DNA from: Dyella_B sp035690825 | GTDB lineage: Bacteria > Pseudomonadota > Gammaproteobacteria > Xanthomonadales > Rhodanobacteraceae | Direction: 5' to 3' | Assembly: GCF_051954575.1 (NCBI RefSeq) | Contig: NZ_JBQCHP010000107.1 | Span: 1 to 64,000, forward strand | Length of the DNA stretch: 64,000 nucleotides | Shown here: positions 1 through 9,000 of the stretch, piece by piece | How the letters are laid out: each line of letters begins with the position of its first letter | Position numbering within the stretch: the first letter of the stretch is position 1 | Program-made: the position numbers and the translations under genes | The notes under the pieces: model-generated | The model's input: the letters and a program-made list of their open reading frames with translations, nothing else | What the model was told of the DNA's origin: nothing | The model's database searches: none

Positions 1-107
1 GGGCCAGGGCCAGGCGGAGAACGGCCATGTGTTGCTTATCCAGGTTGAACTGGCGCTACATGGTAGTGGATGAGCTGCCCGACAAGGGCTCGAAACAGTG
101 CGAAACA
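1..107. other. Left edge, no gene assigned
   Basis: No complete gene can be assigned. On the minus strand an ATG at 28 opens nine codons (MAVLRLALA) that continue past the left edge. It has only a weak ribosome-binding site, so it could be the start of a gene transcribed in the same direction as sucCD, but this cannot be decided here. Confidence 0.3.
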
Positions 108-174
108 TAGGTTGGGGTGCAAACCCCGACGCTGCGCCACACATCACGATGTTGGCGTTTGCACCCCAACCTAC
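108..174. repeat. Extragenic palindrome pair (REP/BIME-like), copy 1
   Basis: Two inverted copies of the motif AGGTTGGGGTGCAAACCC face each other (108-130 and 151-173) around a short spacer. The same motif recurs at 4321-4520, 17309-17373 and 19981-20055, always between genes. This is the arrangement of repetitive extragenic palindromes. No REP-associated transposase gene is present in the window. Confidence 0.8.
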
Positions 175-208
175 AAAAAAAAGAGGCCGCGTCGCCACGG
201 CCTCTTTG
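174..208 (-). terminator. Rho-independent terminator of sucCD
   Basis: Read on the minus strand, a perfect 10-bp stem (AAAGAGGCCG / CGGCCTCTTT, 180-189 with 198-207) with an 8-nt loop is followed by a run of eight T. It lies 22 bp beyond the sucD stop codon, so it should end the sucCD transcript. Confidence 0.93.
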
Positions 209-229
209 AATGACAACCGAAACTGCCGA

Positions 230-1105
230 TTACTTCTTGAGCAAACCAGCCAGCGTCTTGCCCAGATCGGCCGGGGATTTCACCGTGGTGACACCCGCCT
301 TCTCCAGCGCAGCGAACTTGGCCGCCGCCGTGCCCTTGCCACCGGAAATGATCGCGCCGGCGTGGCCCATGCGCTTGCCGGCCGGAGCCGACGCGCCCGC
401 GATGAACGACACCACCGGCTTCTTGACGTATTCGCCGATGAATTCCGCCGCTTCTTCCTCGGCGCTGCCGCCGATTTCGCCGACCATGATGATGCCTTCG
501 GTCTGCGGATCGTCCTGGAACAGCTTCAGGCAGTCGATGAAGTTCAGGCCGTTGATCGGATCGCCGCCGATGCCGATGCAGGTGGACTGGCCCAGGCCTT
601 CGTTGGTGGTCTGGAACACGGCTTCATAAGTGAGCGTGCCGGAGCGCGACACGATGCCGACCTTGCCCGGCTTGTGGATGTGGCCCGGCATGATGCCGAT
701 CTTGCACTCGCCCGGGGTGATGATGCCGGGGCAGTTCGGCCCGATCAGCACGGTTTCCGGATGCTGCGCCAGCACGTTCTTCACACGCAGCATGTCCAGC
801 ACCGGGATGCCTTCGGTAATCGTCACGATCACGCGCACGCCGGCGTCGATCGCTTCGAGGATGGAGTCCGCGGCGAACGGCGGCGGCACGAAGATCACCG
901 ACGCATCGGCGCCGGTTTCGTCGACCGCTTCGGCCACGCTGTTGAAGACCGGCAGGCCGATGTGCTCGCTACCACCCTTGCCCGGGGTCACGCCACCGAC
1001 CACCTTGGTGCCGTAGTCGATCGCCTGTTCGGCGTGGAAGGTACCCTGCTGGCCGGTGAAGCCCTGCACGATCACCTTGGTGTTCTTGTTGACCAATACG
1101 CTCAT
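230..1105 (-). CDS. sucD: Succinate-CoA ligase, alpha subunit
   Basis: This 291-residue protein is the ADP/GDP-forming succinyl-CoA synthetase alpha subunit of the TCA cycle. It binds CoA and carries the phosphohistidine intermediate. The N-terminal CoA-binding Rossmann part is visible (VIVQGFTGQQGTFHAEQ), as is the active-site loop GHAGAIISGGKG, with the phosphorylated histidine at about residue 248. Length is as expected for the family. The start at 1105 (MSVLVNKNTK) is chosen because an AGGAG sits 8 nt upstream; longer in-frame starts would extend into sucC. Its first codon lies 13 bp after the sucC stop, so the two genes form an operon. A strong terminator follows. Confidence 0.97.
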   Translation of the reverse strand: MSVLVNKNTKVIVQGFTGQQGTFHAEQAIDYGTKVVGGVTPGKGGSEHIGLPVFNSVAEAVDETGADASVIFVPPPFAADSILEAIDAGVRVIVTITEGIPVLDMLRVKNVLAQHPETVLIGPNCPGIITPGECKIGIMPGHIHKPGKVGIVSRSGTLTYEAVFQTTNEGLGQSTCIGIGGDPINGLNFIDCLKLFQDDPQTEGIIMVGEIGGSAEEEAAEFIGEYVKKPVVSFIAGASAPAGKRMGHAGAIISGGKGTAAAKFAALEKAGVTTVKSPADLGKTLAGLLKK

Positions 1106-1118
1106 GACTGTGTGCTCC

Positions 1119-2279
1119 TCACTTCGCGGCGGCCACGGCTTTCTTCGCCGCGTCGTTGAGATCGTCGGCCGGCGTGATCGCCAGGCCGGAGTTGGCCAAC
1201 AGCTCGCGGCCCTTCTCCACATTGGTGCCCTGCAGGCGCACCACCACCGGAATCTTCAGGCCCACTTCCTTCACCGCGGCGATGATGCCTTCGGCGATCA
1301 GGTCGCAGCGCACGATGCCGCCGAAGATGTTCACCAGGATGGCGCGCACCTTGTCGGAGGAGAGGATCAACTTGAACGCCTCGGTGACGCGCTCCTTGGT
1401 GGCACCGCCGCCGACGTCGAGGAAGTTGGCCGGCTCGCCGCCCGCCAGCTTGATCACGTCCATGGTGGCCATGGCCAGGCCTGCACCGTTGACCATGCAG
1501 CCGATGTTGCCGTCCATGGTCACGTAGTTGAGGTTGTGCTGCACGGCGGCCGCTTCGGCGGCGTCTTCCTGCGTGAGGTCGCGCATCTTGGCCAGGTCCG
1601 GATGGCGGAACTCGGCGTTGTCGTCGGAGTTGACCTTGCCGTCGAGCGCGGCCAGGTTGCCGTCTTCGAGGATGGCGAGCGGGTTCAACTCGACCAGCGA
1701 CAGGTCTTTCTCGTTGAACAGCTTGTACAGGCCCAGCATGATCTTGGTGAGCTGCGTGACCTGCTTGGGGTTCAGGTCCATCGCAAAGCCGAGCTGGCGG
1801 CACTGGTAGGGCTGCAGGCCTTCGACGAAGTCCACCACGATGGTGTGGATGTCGTCCGGCGTTTCCTTCGCCACCTGTTCGATGTCCACGCCGCCGTGCT
1901 TGGAAGCGATGAAGGTGACGGCCTTGCTGTCGCGGTCGACCAGGATCGACAGGTACAGCTCCTTGGCGATGTTGGTGGCGTCGGTCACCAGCACCAGGTT
2001 CACCGGCAGCGCACGGCCGGCGGACTGGTAGGTTTCCATGTTCTTGCCCAGCATGCCCTTGGCGGCGGCGTGCACGTCATCCAGGCTCTTGCAGAACTTC
2101 ACGCCGCCGGCCTTGCCGCGACCGCCTGCGTGAATCTGTGCCTTGACCATCCATTGCGTGCCGCCCAGGTGCTTGGCGGCATCGACGGCGGCGTCGGGGG
2201 AATTGGCGACTTTGCCCGGCGGCACGGCAATGCCGTACTGCGCGAACAGCTCTTTGGCCTGGTACTCGTGGAAATTCAT
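1119..2279 (-). CDS. sucC: Succinate-CoA ligase, beta subunit
   Basis: This 386-residue protein is the nucleotide-binding beta subunit of succinyl-CoA synthetase, acting in the cytoplasm with SucD. It begins with the family hallmark MNFHEYQAKELFAQYG, has the ATP-grasp region around residues 40-240 (WMVKAQIHAGGRGKAGGVK), and a C-terminal CoA-ligase half with NIFGGIVRCD. Length matches the E. coli protein closely. It is first in the sucCD operon and divergent from pilS across a 426-bp gap. Confidence 0.97.
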   Translation of the reverse strand: MNFHEYQAKELFAQYGIAVPPGKVANSPDAAVDAAKHLGGTQWMVKAQIHAGGRGKAGGVKFCKSLDDVHAAAKGMLGKNMETYQSAGRALPVNLVLVTDATNIAKELYLSILVDRDSKAVTFIASKHGGVDIEQVAKETPDDIHTIVVDFVEGLQPYQCRQLGFAMDLNPKQVTQLTKIMLGLYKLFNEKDLSLVELNPLAILEDGNLAALDGKVNSDDNAEFRHPDLAKMRDLTQEDAAEAAAVQHNLNYVTMDGNIGCMVNGAGLAMATMDVIKLAGGEPANFLDVGGGATKERVTEAFKLILSSDKVRAILVNIFGGIVRCDLIAEGIIAAVKEVGLKIPVVVRLQGTNVEKGRELLANSGLAITPADDLNDAAKKAVAAAK

Positions 2280-2705
2280 TCGCTACCTCGAGTGAATGGG
2301 GAAGGATCGAGCCTGCGCGGTAGCCACAGCACAGGCTTGGGAGAACGGACGGCGGTGTTACGCACTGCCGGCGCGCGTGCAGTGCGCCGTGGCCATGCCT
2401 CAACATGGGGAAAACCGCGCAATACGGCCCGGTATTTTCGCGGAAGCGAGATGGGATGGAAAGGGGCCACGCGCATGGCCGGTCCGTGTCCGCCCACTTC
2501 ACCCTCCGGGAAAAGAAGGGAATGATGAGGCCATCTGCCTTACGTTATCCCTAGAGAAAGCTTTAGGATTGCGCCGAAGGGGCATGTTGCCAAAGGCGTG
2601 CATCGGAGTTCGCTTCGATGGCGCTCGATCGCACGATGGCCCTTAACGGCCCCTCCCGGTGGGGAGAGGCGTGGCAGCCACTTCTCTTCGTGAGCGTCCA
2701 AACCC
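2280..2705. other. Divergent intergenic region sucC/pilS
   Basis: This 426-bp region must contain the outward promoters of sucCD and pilS. No convincing coding frame is present, and I cannot assign a clear -35/-10 pair. A small GC hairpin (CCCTCCCGGTGGGGAG) occurs at about 2651-2667. Confidence 0.5.
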
Positions 2706-4325
2706 GTGTCCAGCCGCGCGATCGTCGACTCGCCCAACAGCACGACCACCCGCCACGAGCTGCTGTTTCTGAACTATTTCAGGCTGGCCCAGGCGCTGGT
2801 CTACGTCGGACTGGCCTTCACCCCCTCGGGCATGGGCTGGCCGCACCTGGACAACAGCGAGCTGGCGCGGCTGGTGGCCGCCGGCTATCTGTTGTTCGCA
2901 CTGGCGGTGATCTCGATCACCCACCTGACCAAGTCGCTGGGCTGGCTGGGCATCCTGGGTACCCTGCTGCTGGACATCGTCGCGGCGGTGCTGGCGATCG
3001 CGGCGATGAACGAGGCGCGCATCGGCATCGCGATGATGCTGGCGGTGAACCTGGCCGCCGGCGCGCTGCTGCTGCCTTTACGATTGGCGCTGTTCCTGGC
3101 CGCCCTCGCCACCTTGGGCGTGCTGGGTCGTACCCTGTTCGCCCTGCCCCATACGCCTTCGGTCGACGACCGCGATTTCCTGGAATCGGGCCTGTTCGGC
3201 ATGGCCTATTTCGCGATCGTCGTGCTGTGCAACGTGCTGGGCCGCCAATTGCGCGCCAGCGAGGCGCTGGCCGAACAGCGCAGCATCGACCTGGTCAACC
3301 TGGCGCAGGTCAACGAGCTGATCATCCGCCGCATGAAGACCGGCGTGATGCTGGTGGACGACGCCAACCGCATCCACCAGATCAACGAAGCGGCGTGGAT
3401 GCTGCTGGGCAACCCTTCCTCCGACCAGCGCGACCTGGGGCGCGTGGCGCCGGAGCTGTCGCGCCGGCTATACCACTGGATCACCTCGGGCAAGCTGGAT
3501 GAAACCGCTACCCAGTTGGCCGATGGCATGCCCGAAGTGGTGCCGCGCTTCAGCCGCCTGGCGCCGAACGACGATTCGCTGGTGCTGATCTTCCTGGACG
3601 ACACATCGCTGGTGTCGCGTCGCGCCGAGGAGCTCACGCTCGGTTCGCTCGGCCGGTTGTCCGCCTCCATCGCGCACGAAATCAGAAACCCGCTCGCGGC
3701 CATTCGCTACTCCGCGCAGCTGCTGGCCGAATCGCACGAAATGAGCGCCACCGACCTGCGCATGGTGGAGATCATCAACAACCACTGCAGCCGTCTCAAC
3801 GACATCATCGAAAACATCCTGCAGCTGTCGCGGCGCGAACGCTCGCGTCCGGAAACGCTGAACCTGGGCGAGTGGGCGCACGACTTCGTCGATGAATACA
3901 AGCTGGGCAACGACCTAGGCAACGATTCGCTGCGCGTGATCGACAACAGCGCCCAGCCGGTGATTGCCGTGGCCGACTCGCAGCAGTTGCACCAAGTGGT
4001 GTGGAACCTGGTGCAGAACGCGCTGCGCTACGGCCGCATGCCGGGCGAGCCTGCGCGCGTGCTGGTGGTGGTGCGCCATGGCGAACACGGCGTGCCCATT
4101 CTCGAGGTGATCGACCGCGGCCCGGGTATCGCGCCCAAAGTGGCGGCGCAGATCTTCGAGCCGTTCTACACCACGCACGAATACGGCACCGGGCTTGGGC
4201 TTTATCTTGCGCGGCAGATGGCCGAGGCGAACCAGGCGGCGTTGGAATACGTGCGCGTGGCCGGCGGTGGCAGCTGTTTCCGGTTGGTGTTGACGCCGCC
4301 GGTGCGGATCGAGCCGACGGCGTAG
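2706..4325 (+). CDS. pilS: Type IV pilus sensor histidine kinase PilS
   Basis: This 539-residue membrane sensor kinase partners with PilR to control pilin transcription through sigma-54. About six hydrophobic segments span residues 20-180. A PAS-like region follows (200-305), then a HisKA domain with the H-box SIAHEIRNPLAA (His324) and an ATPase domain with N-box NLVQNALRYG, G1 DRGPGIAP and G2 GTGLGLYLAR. The start is a GTG: an in-frame TGA at 2691 excludes longer forms, and no good Shine-Dalgarno is visible. Its partner pilR is not adjacent but lies 14.2 kb downstream, after an inserted carbohydrate locus. Confidence 0.92.
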   Translation: MSSRAIVDSPNSTTTRHELLFLNYFRLAQALVYVGLAFTPSGMGWPHLDNSELARLVAAGYLLFALAVISITHLTKSLGWLGILGTLLLDIVAAVLAIAAMNEARIGIAMMLAVNLAAGALLLPLRLALFLAALATLGVLGRTLFALPHTPSVDDRDFLESGLFGMAYFAIVVLCNVLGRQLRASEALAEQRSIDLVNLAQVNELIIRRMKTGVMLVDDANRIHQINEAAWMLLGNPSSDQRDLGRVAPELSRRLYHWITSGKLDETATQLADGMPEVVPRFSRLAPNDDSLVLIFLDDTSLVSRRAEELTLGSLGRLSASIAHEIRNPLAAIRYSAQLLAESHEMSATDLRMVEIINNHCSRLNDIIENILQLSRRERSRPETLNLGEWAHDFVDEYKLGNDLGNDSLRVIDNSAQPVIAVADSQQLHQVVWNLVQNALRYGRMPGEPARVLVVVRHGEHGVPILEVIDRGPGIAPKVAAQIFEPFYTTHEYGTGLGLYLARQMAEANQAALEYVRVAGGGSCFRLVLTPPVRIEPTA

Positions 4326-4341
4326 GTTGGGGTGCGAACCC

Positions 4342-4500
4342 TGATATATCCCCACGTTTTTTCGTTTGGTGCATATGTGCCCGAAATGCCGTCATTCCCG
4401 CGAAAGCGGGAATGACGGCCCAGTAAACTGGAAGATCATGCAAGGTGTATAGCTCGCTGATTTTATTGAAATTATCGAGCAAAAACGTGGGGATATATCA
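4342..4500. mobile_element. 159-bp MITE-like element with 20-bp terminal inverted repeats
   Basis: The element starts with TGATATATCCCCACGTTTTT and ends with its exact reverse complement (20/20). It is flanked by a 12-bp direct repeat. It contains no coding capacity, so it would have to be mobilised in trans. Its core holds a separate palindrome at 4388-4419. The 12-bp duplication would fit the longer duplications of IS4-type transposases, but that assignment is a guess. Confidence 0.6.
4388..4419. repeat. Palindromic repeat of the CGTCATTCCCGCG type, copy 1
   Basis: A near-perfect hairpin (GCCGTCATTCCCGCG with its complement around GAAA) of a type widely scattered in proteobacterial genomes. 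Related copies are at 15615-15644 and 44941-45020. Confidence 0.8.
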
Positions 4501-4549
4501 GGGTGCGAACCCCAACATCGTGTTGCATTAAGGACACTGCCGGCGCGAA

Positions 4550-4768
4550 TTAAACGGACGACTTGAACGTCACGCGTAATTTTGCCCGGGCCTTGGTCAA
4601 AATCTCGCCCATGTGATGCATCGCTTCGTCAGCGATGTAATACGTATCCGTCTTCTCCGCTTGTACCTTCGATCGCAGGCCACGCAGAAGAAATGCCTTG
4701 CGGACCCGACGGTCGCACATCGAGTCATCGTCAATGCTGGACAGACTCTCGTTCCTTGCCATCACCAT
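4550..4768 (-). CDS. Small protein of unknown function, downstream of LacI
   Basis: A 72-residue protein beginning MVMARNESLSS. It is real on sequence grounds: a strong Shine-Dalgarno (GAGGAG, 5 nt before ATG 4768) and a start 9 bp after the stop of the LacI gene indicate co-transcription and possible coupling. The C-terminal half (YYIADEAMHHMGEILTKARA) reads like the end of small antitoxins of the RelB/ParD type, but no toxin partner is visible and I do not assign that function firmly. The gene ends about 50 bp from the MITE-like element. Confidence 0.6.
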   Translation of the reverse strand: MVMARNESLSSIDDDSMCDRRVRKAFLLRGLRSKVQAEKTDTYYIADEAMHHMGEILTKARAKLRVTFKSSV

Positions 4769-4777
4769 TCCTTCTCC

Positions 4778-5794
4778 TCAAGTAGCCCTCACCACCAACG
4801 TCGTGGCCATCGTCTGCGACTGCACCGATTGCCCCTGGATCATCGCCAGCACCTTGCGCGCGAGCAACACGCCGCCCTCCTGCCAGTTCTGCCGCACCGA
4901 GCTCAACGGCGGCAGGAAGGTGGCGCCCAGCGGGGTGTCGTCGTAGCCGATCACCGAGACATCGTTCGGCACCGACTGGCCGAGTTCGACCAGTGCGCGG
5001 ATCGCGCCCATCGCCAGCAAGTCGCTGCAGGCGAAGATGGCGTCGAAACGCACCTTGCGCGCCGCCAGCGAACGCACTGCATCGACACCCGATTCCAGCG
5101 TGAAGTCCGCGCGCCGCAGCAACAGCGGCTTGATGCCGTGATGGGCGAGTTCGTCGACGAAGCCGAACAGGCGCTGCGCCATTTCCGGGTGATCGGGATT
5201 GCCGATGAACACCGGATGGCGCCGGCCGATGGAAAGAAAGCGCTCGGCCACGATGATGCCGCCCTGGCGGTTGTCGCTGCCGACCACGATGTGGTTGTCG
5301 CCGCCTTCTTCTTCCGGCGCACCCCACACCACCATCGGCAAACCCAGCTTGTCGTACAGGCGCACTGCGTCCTGGCGCGCGCCCTGTCCCAGCAGAATCA
5401 GGCCGTCGGCCGCCTGCACGGCGGCATTGGATGCGCCCTGGCGGGTGGTCAGCAACACGCTGTAGCCGGCCGAAGTGAGTTCCTGGGAAATACCGCCGAG
5501 CAGCGACAGCGGGTAAGGGTCCCACATGGTGCGCTCGGACGACGGTTTCATTTCCACGATCACCGCCACCGTGTGGCTGCGACGCAGGCGCAAGTTGCGG
5601 GCGCTGACGTTTAACTTGTAGCCATGCTTGCGCGCCAGCGCCTGCACCCGCTCGCGGGTTTGCGCATTGACCAAAGGGCTTTCGCTCAAGGCGCGCGATA
5701 CGGTGATCTTGGATACCCCCGCCAGCTCGGCCAGGTCCGCCATGGTGAGGCTGGGACGTTGCGCAAGAGGTTGTTTCTTCTTGGCCTGCGTCAA
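4778..5794 (-). CDS. LacI-family regulator of the alpha-glucoside island
   Basis: A 338-residue LacI/GalR repressor. The N-terminal helix-turn-helix and hinge are clear (MADLAELAGVSKITVSRALS, then RNLRLRRSHTVAVIV), followed by a periplasmic-binding-protein-like effector domain. The ATG at 5743 would cut off the start of the DNA-binding domain. A TTG at 5794, preceded by AAGGGG and coding a basic segment (TQAKKK), is therefore preferred. The gene is divergent from the GH65 phosphorylase gene, with two palindromes with central CG between them (5939-5966). It probably represses that operon and releases it on binding an alpha-glucoside; the ligand is inferred only. Confidence 0.9.
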   Translation of the reverse strand: MTQAKKKQPLAQRPSLTMADLAELAGVSKITVSRALSESPLVNAQTRERVQALARKHGYKLNVSARNLRLRRSHTVAVIVEMKPSSERTMWDPYPLSLLGGISQELTSAGYSVLLTTRQGASNAAVQAADGLILLGQGARQDAVRLYDKLGLPMVVWGAPEEEGGDNHIVVGSDNRQGGIIVAERFLSIGRRHPVFIGNPDHPEMAQRLFGFVDELAHHGIKPLLLRRADFTLESGVDAVRSLAARKVRFDAIFACSDLLAMGAIRALVELGQSVPNDVSVIGYDDTPLGATFLPPLSSVRQNWQEGGVLLARKVLAMIQGQSVQSQTMATTLVVRAT

Positions 5795-5938
5795 GCGGAA
5801 CCCCTTATCCGGTGCGTGGGTGCGGTGATCGTTACGGCCGCGCAAGTGTGCCCGAGTACTGCCTGTTCCTCCAATGCAGCCGCCGGACCGACCACATTTT
5901 CCCCACGCGAACGAGCGCAGTATGGTGCGCCGCAACGA

Positions 5939-5966
5939 TGATATCGATATCTTGATATCGATATCA
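5939..5966. promoter_or_regulatory. Tandem LacI-type operators
   Basis: Two copies of the perfect 12-bp palindrome GATATCGATATC (5940-5951 and 5954-5965) lie 2 bp apart, and the whole block is itself symmetric. The central CG is typical of LacI-family operators. The second copy overlaps the -35 box of the promoter for the GH65 operon. Confidence 0.75.
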
Positions 5967-5980
5967 CTCAATCTTATCCT
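5952..5980 (+). promoter_or_regulatory. Sigma-70 promoter of the GH65 operon
   Basis: TTGATA at 5952-5957 (5/6 to consensus), a 17-nt spacer and TATCCT at 5975-5980 (4/6) form a plausible promoter 63 bp upstream of the GTG start. The -35 lies inside the operator block, so repressor binding would block RNA polymerase. Confidence 0.6.
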
Positions 5981-6042
5981 CGCCCACCACAGGCCGGCCG
6001 GCCGATGAGAAGACCAACCAGAAAATGCCCAGGGGAGAATGC

Positions 6043-9000
6043 GTGCACAGCCACGATGCGCAAGCCATAGCCATGGAGCCGGCCGTCCAGGCATCCCCCG
6101 ATCCCTGGCGCCTGGTGCATTCGCGGCGCCCGCTGGGGTTCGAGCTGGCCAAGCTGGAAAGCCTGTACGCGCTCGCCAACGGCACGCTCGGCGTACGCGG
6201 CGGGTTGGAGGAAGACCGCAGCCCCAGCCAGGGCAGCTTCCTGACTGGTGTGTGGGAACGTACGCCGATCGAATATCACGAGCGCTTTCCCGGCTTCGCC
6301 CGCAGCACCGATACCCGCATTCCGGTACCCGATGGCATACGCATCGGCCTGCGCCTGGACGATGCGCCGGTGCATCTGCGCGAAGGCGAGTGGCTGGCCT
6401 TCGAACAGGCGTTGGATCTGCGCAGCGGCTGCCTGGAACGCACGCTACGCTGGCGCTCGCCGGCTGGCGCCACTTTGCAGATCGACGCCGAGCGCATCGT
6501 CCCGCTGCATGCCCCCAACCTCTTGTGCATCCGCTACCGCGTCACTTCGGTGGACTACAGCGGGCCGCTTACCCTGGAATCGGCGCTGGTCGCCAGCATC
6601 GGCGCCGCCGAGCAGGGCGACGACCCCCGCATCGGCGCACGCATCAAGGGCGGCTTGAGCATTACGGCCTCCGATGCCGATCGCACCCTGGCCTCGATCT
6701 GCCAGCGCACGCAGAACAGCCATATTCGCCTGGCCAGCGGCCAACGGCATCGGCTTACGCAATCGAACCTGGTGTTCGCCCGCGCAGTGATCGAAGACAG
6801 CGAAGGCGTGCAGCAGCACTACGTGGCGAACCTGCATCCGGGCGACAGCGTAGTGCTGGAAAAATTCGTCGCCTATGCCTGCAGCCGGCCCGAAGGTGGC
6901 GACACCGAAGCATCCTTGCTGGACGCCGTCGCCACCACGCTGGAACACGCGCTGACGGTGGATTTCGACACCCATCGCGCCGAGCAGGCGCGTTCGCTGG
7001 CGAAATTCTGGCAGGCGGTGGATCTGGAAATCCACGGCGATGCGGCGATCGAACAGGCGCTGCGTTTGAACCTGTTCCACCTGCTGCAATCCACGCCGCG
7101 CGACGGCAGCGGCAGCGCGGCGGCCAAAGGCCTCACCGGCGAAGGCTACGAAGGCCATTATTTCTGGGACGCGGAAGCCTTCATCCTGCCCGTGCTCGCC
7201 TTCACCTCTCCCGAGCGTGCGCGCAGCATGCTCGAGTACCGCGTGAACACGCTCGATCGCGCACGCAATCACGCTCGCGAAATGAATCATCCGACCGGCG
7301 CGCTGTATGCGTGGCGCACGATCAGCGGCGAGGAATGCTCGGCGTATTTCCCCTCCGGCTCCGCGCAATACCACATCAATGCGGCGATTGCGTTCGCGAT
7401 CCGCCTGTATGTGGAATCGTCCGGCGATGTGGATTTTCTCGTGCGCGGCGGCGCCGAAGTGCTGTTCGAAACCGCGCGCCTGTGGCACAACGTGGGCAAC
7501 TACAACCCGCGTCGCGGCCATGCCTTCTGCATTTGCCAGGTGACCGGGCCGGACGAATACACCGCGCTGGTCGACAACAATTACTACACCAACCACATGG
7601 CGCAGCAGCATCTTCGCTACGCCGCATCGGTAGCTTCGCAACTGGGACGCGAGCGGCCGCAGGAGTATGCGCGCATCGCGGCGATGCTCGAGCTGTCCGA
7701 CAGGGAAATTGCTGCGTGGCTGGCAGCGGCCGATGCGATGTATCTGCCAGTCGATCCGGAGCTCGGCATCTTTCCGCAGGACGATGATTTCCTCGACAAG
7801 CCGCGCCTGCCGATCGCGCGGCCAAGCGAACACGGCCATCGCCCGCTGCTGCTGCAATTGCATCCGCTGACCATCTATCGCCACCAGGTATGCAAGCAGG
7901 CCGACGTGCTGCAGGCCTTCGTGTTGGCCGGCAACACCTTCGATATGGAAAGCAAGCGGCGCAACTTCGATTACTACGAAGGCGTCACCGTCCACGACTC
8001 CACGCTATCGGCATCCACCTTCAGCATCGTCGCATCGGACGTGGGTTACGCACAGAAAGCGTACGGCTACTTTCTCGATACGCTGCGCGTGGATATCGAC
8101 AACCTGCACGGCAACACCTCGCACGGCGTGCATATGGCGGCCATGGCTGGCAGCTGGTTGTCGCTGGCCTGGGGGTTCGGCGGCATGCGCGTGGTGGATG
8201 GCCGCCCTGCGTTCGCGCCGACCTTGCCTCCGACATGGAGCAGCTATCGTTTCGGCGTGCGCTGGCGCGATCACCATATTCGCGTCGTAGTAAAAAAGGA
8301 TCGCGTGGAATACGCGCTCACCGAAGGCGCGCAGCTGGAGATATTCCATCGCGGCAAGACTGTGGTGTTGCATGCCGGCCACACGGTGAAGCTGCCCTTG
8401 CACGCGCCAGCGCACCCATCGGTAAAAGGTGTGGTGTTCGATCTCGATGGTGTCATCGCCGATACCGCTGTGGTGCATCACGCCGCGTGGAAACGCCTGG
8501 CGGGCGATATCGGCATCGCGTTCGATGAATCGATCGGCGAACGGATCAAGGGCGTGGACCGGCGCGGTTCGCTCGACATCTTGCTCGAGCGCGCCAACCG
8601 CACCTATTCCGAGGACGAAAAAGAAGCCCTCGCCTCGCGCAAGAACGACTATTACCGGCAGCAGATCGAAAGCTTCGGTCCGCACAACCTTTTGCCGGGC
8701 GCACGCAACGCCGTCGAATCGGTACGTCGCGCCGGCCTGAAGACCGCGCTGGCTTCGGCCAGCCGCAATGCACCGCTTTTGCTGGAAAGACTCGGCATCG
8801 CCGACTTGTTCGACTACGTGGTGGACGCCAACCACATCGGTCGCGCCAAGCCCGATCCGGAGATTTTCCTGGCCGCCGCGCGCGGCCTCGGCTTGGAGCC
8901 GAGCGAATGTATCGGCGTGGAAGACGCCGCGGCAGGGATCGCCAGCATCCATGCTGCGGGAATGAAAGCTGTAGGCATTGGCCAGGCGCCTGCACTGGCC

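Larger units (their letters stand above)
4321..4520. repeat. REP palindrome, copy 2, split by a mini-element
   Basis: The left REP arm (to 4341) and the right arm (from 4501) would form one AGGTTGGGGTGCGAACCCCAAC unit if the 159 bp between them, plus one copy of a 12-bp duplication, were removed. The sequence GGGTGCGAACCC appears on both sides (4330-4341 and 4501-4512). Confidence 0.75.

Noticed and set aside
1..28. Nine-codon start of a possible minus-strand gene at the left edge
   Set aside because: Too short to judge and with a weak ribosome-binding site. It is noted only in the edge description.
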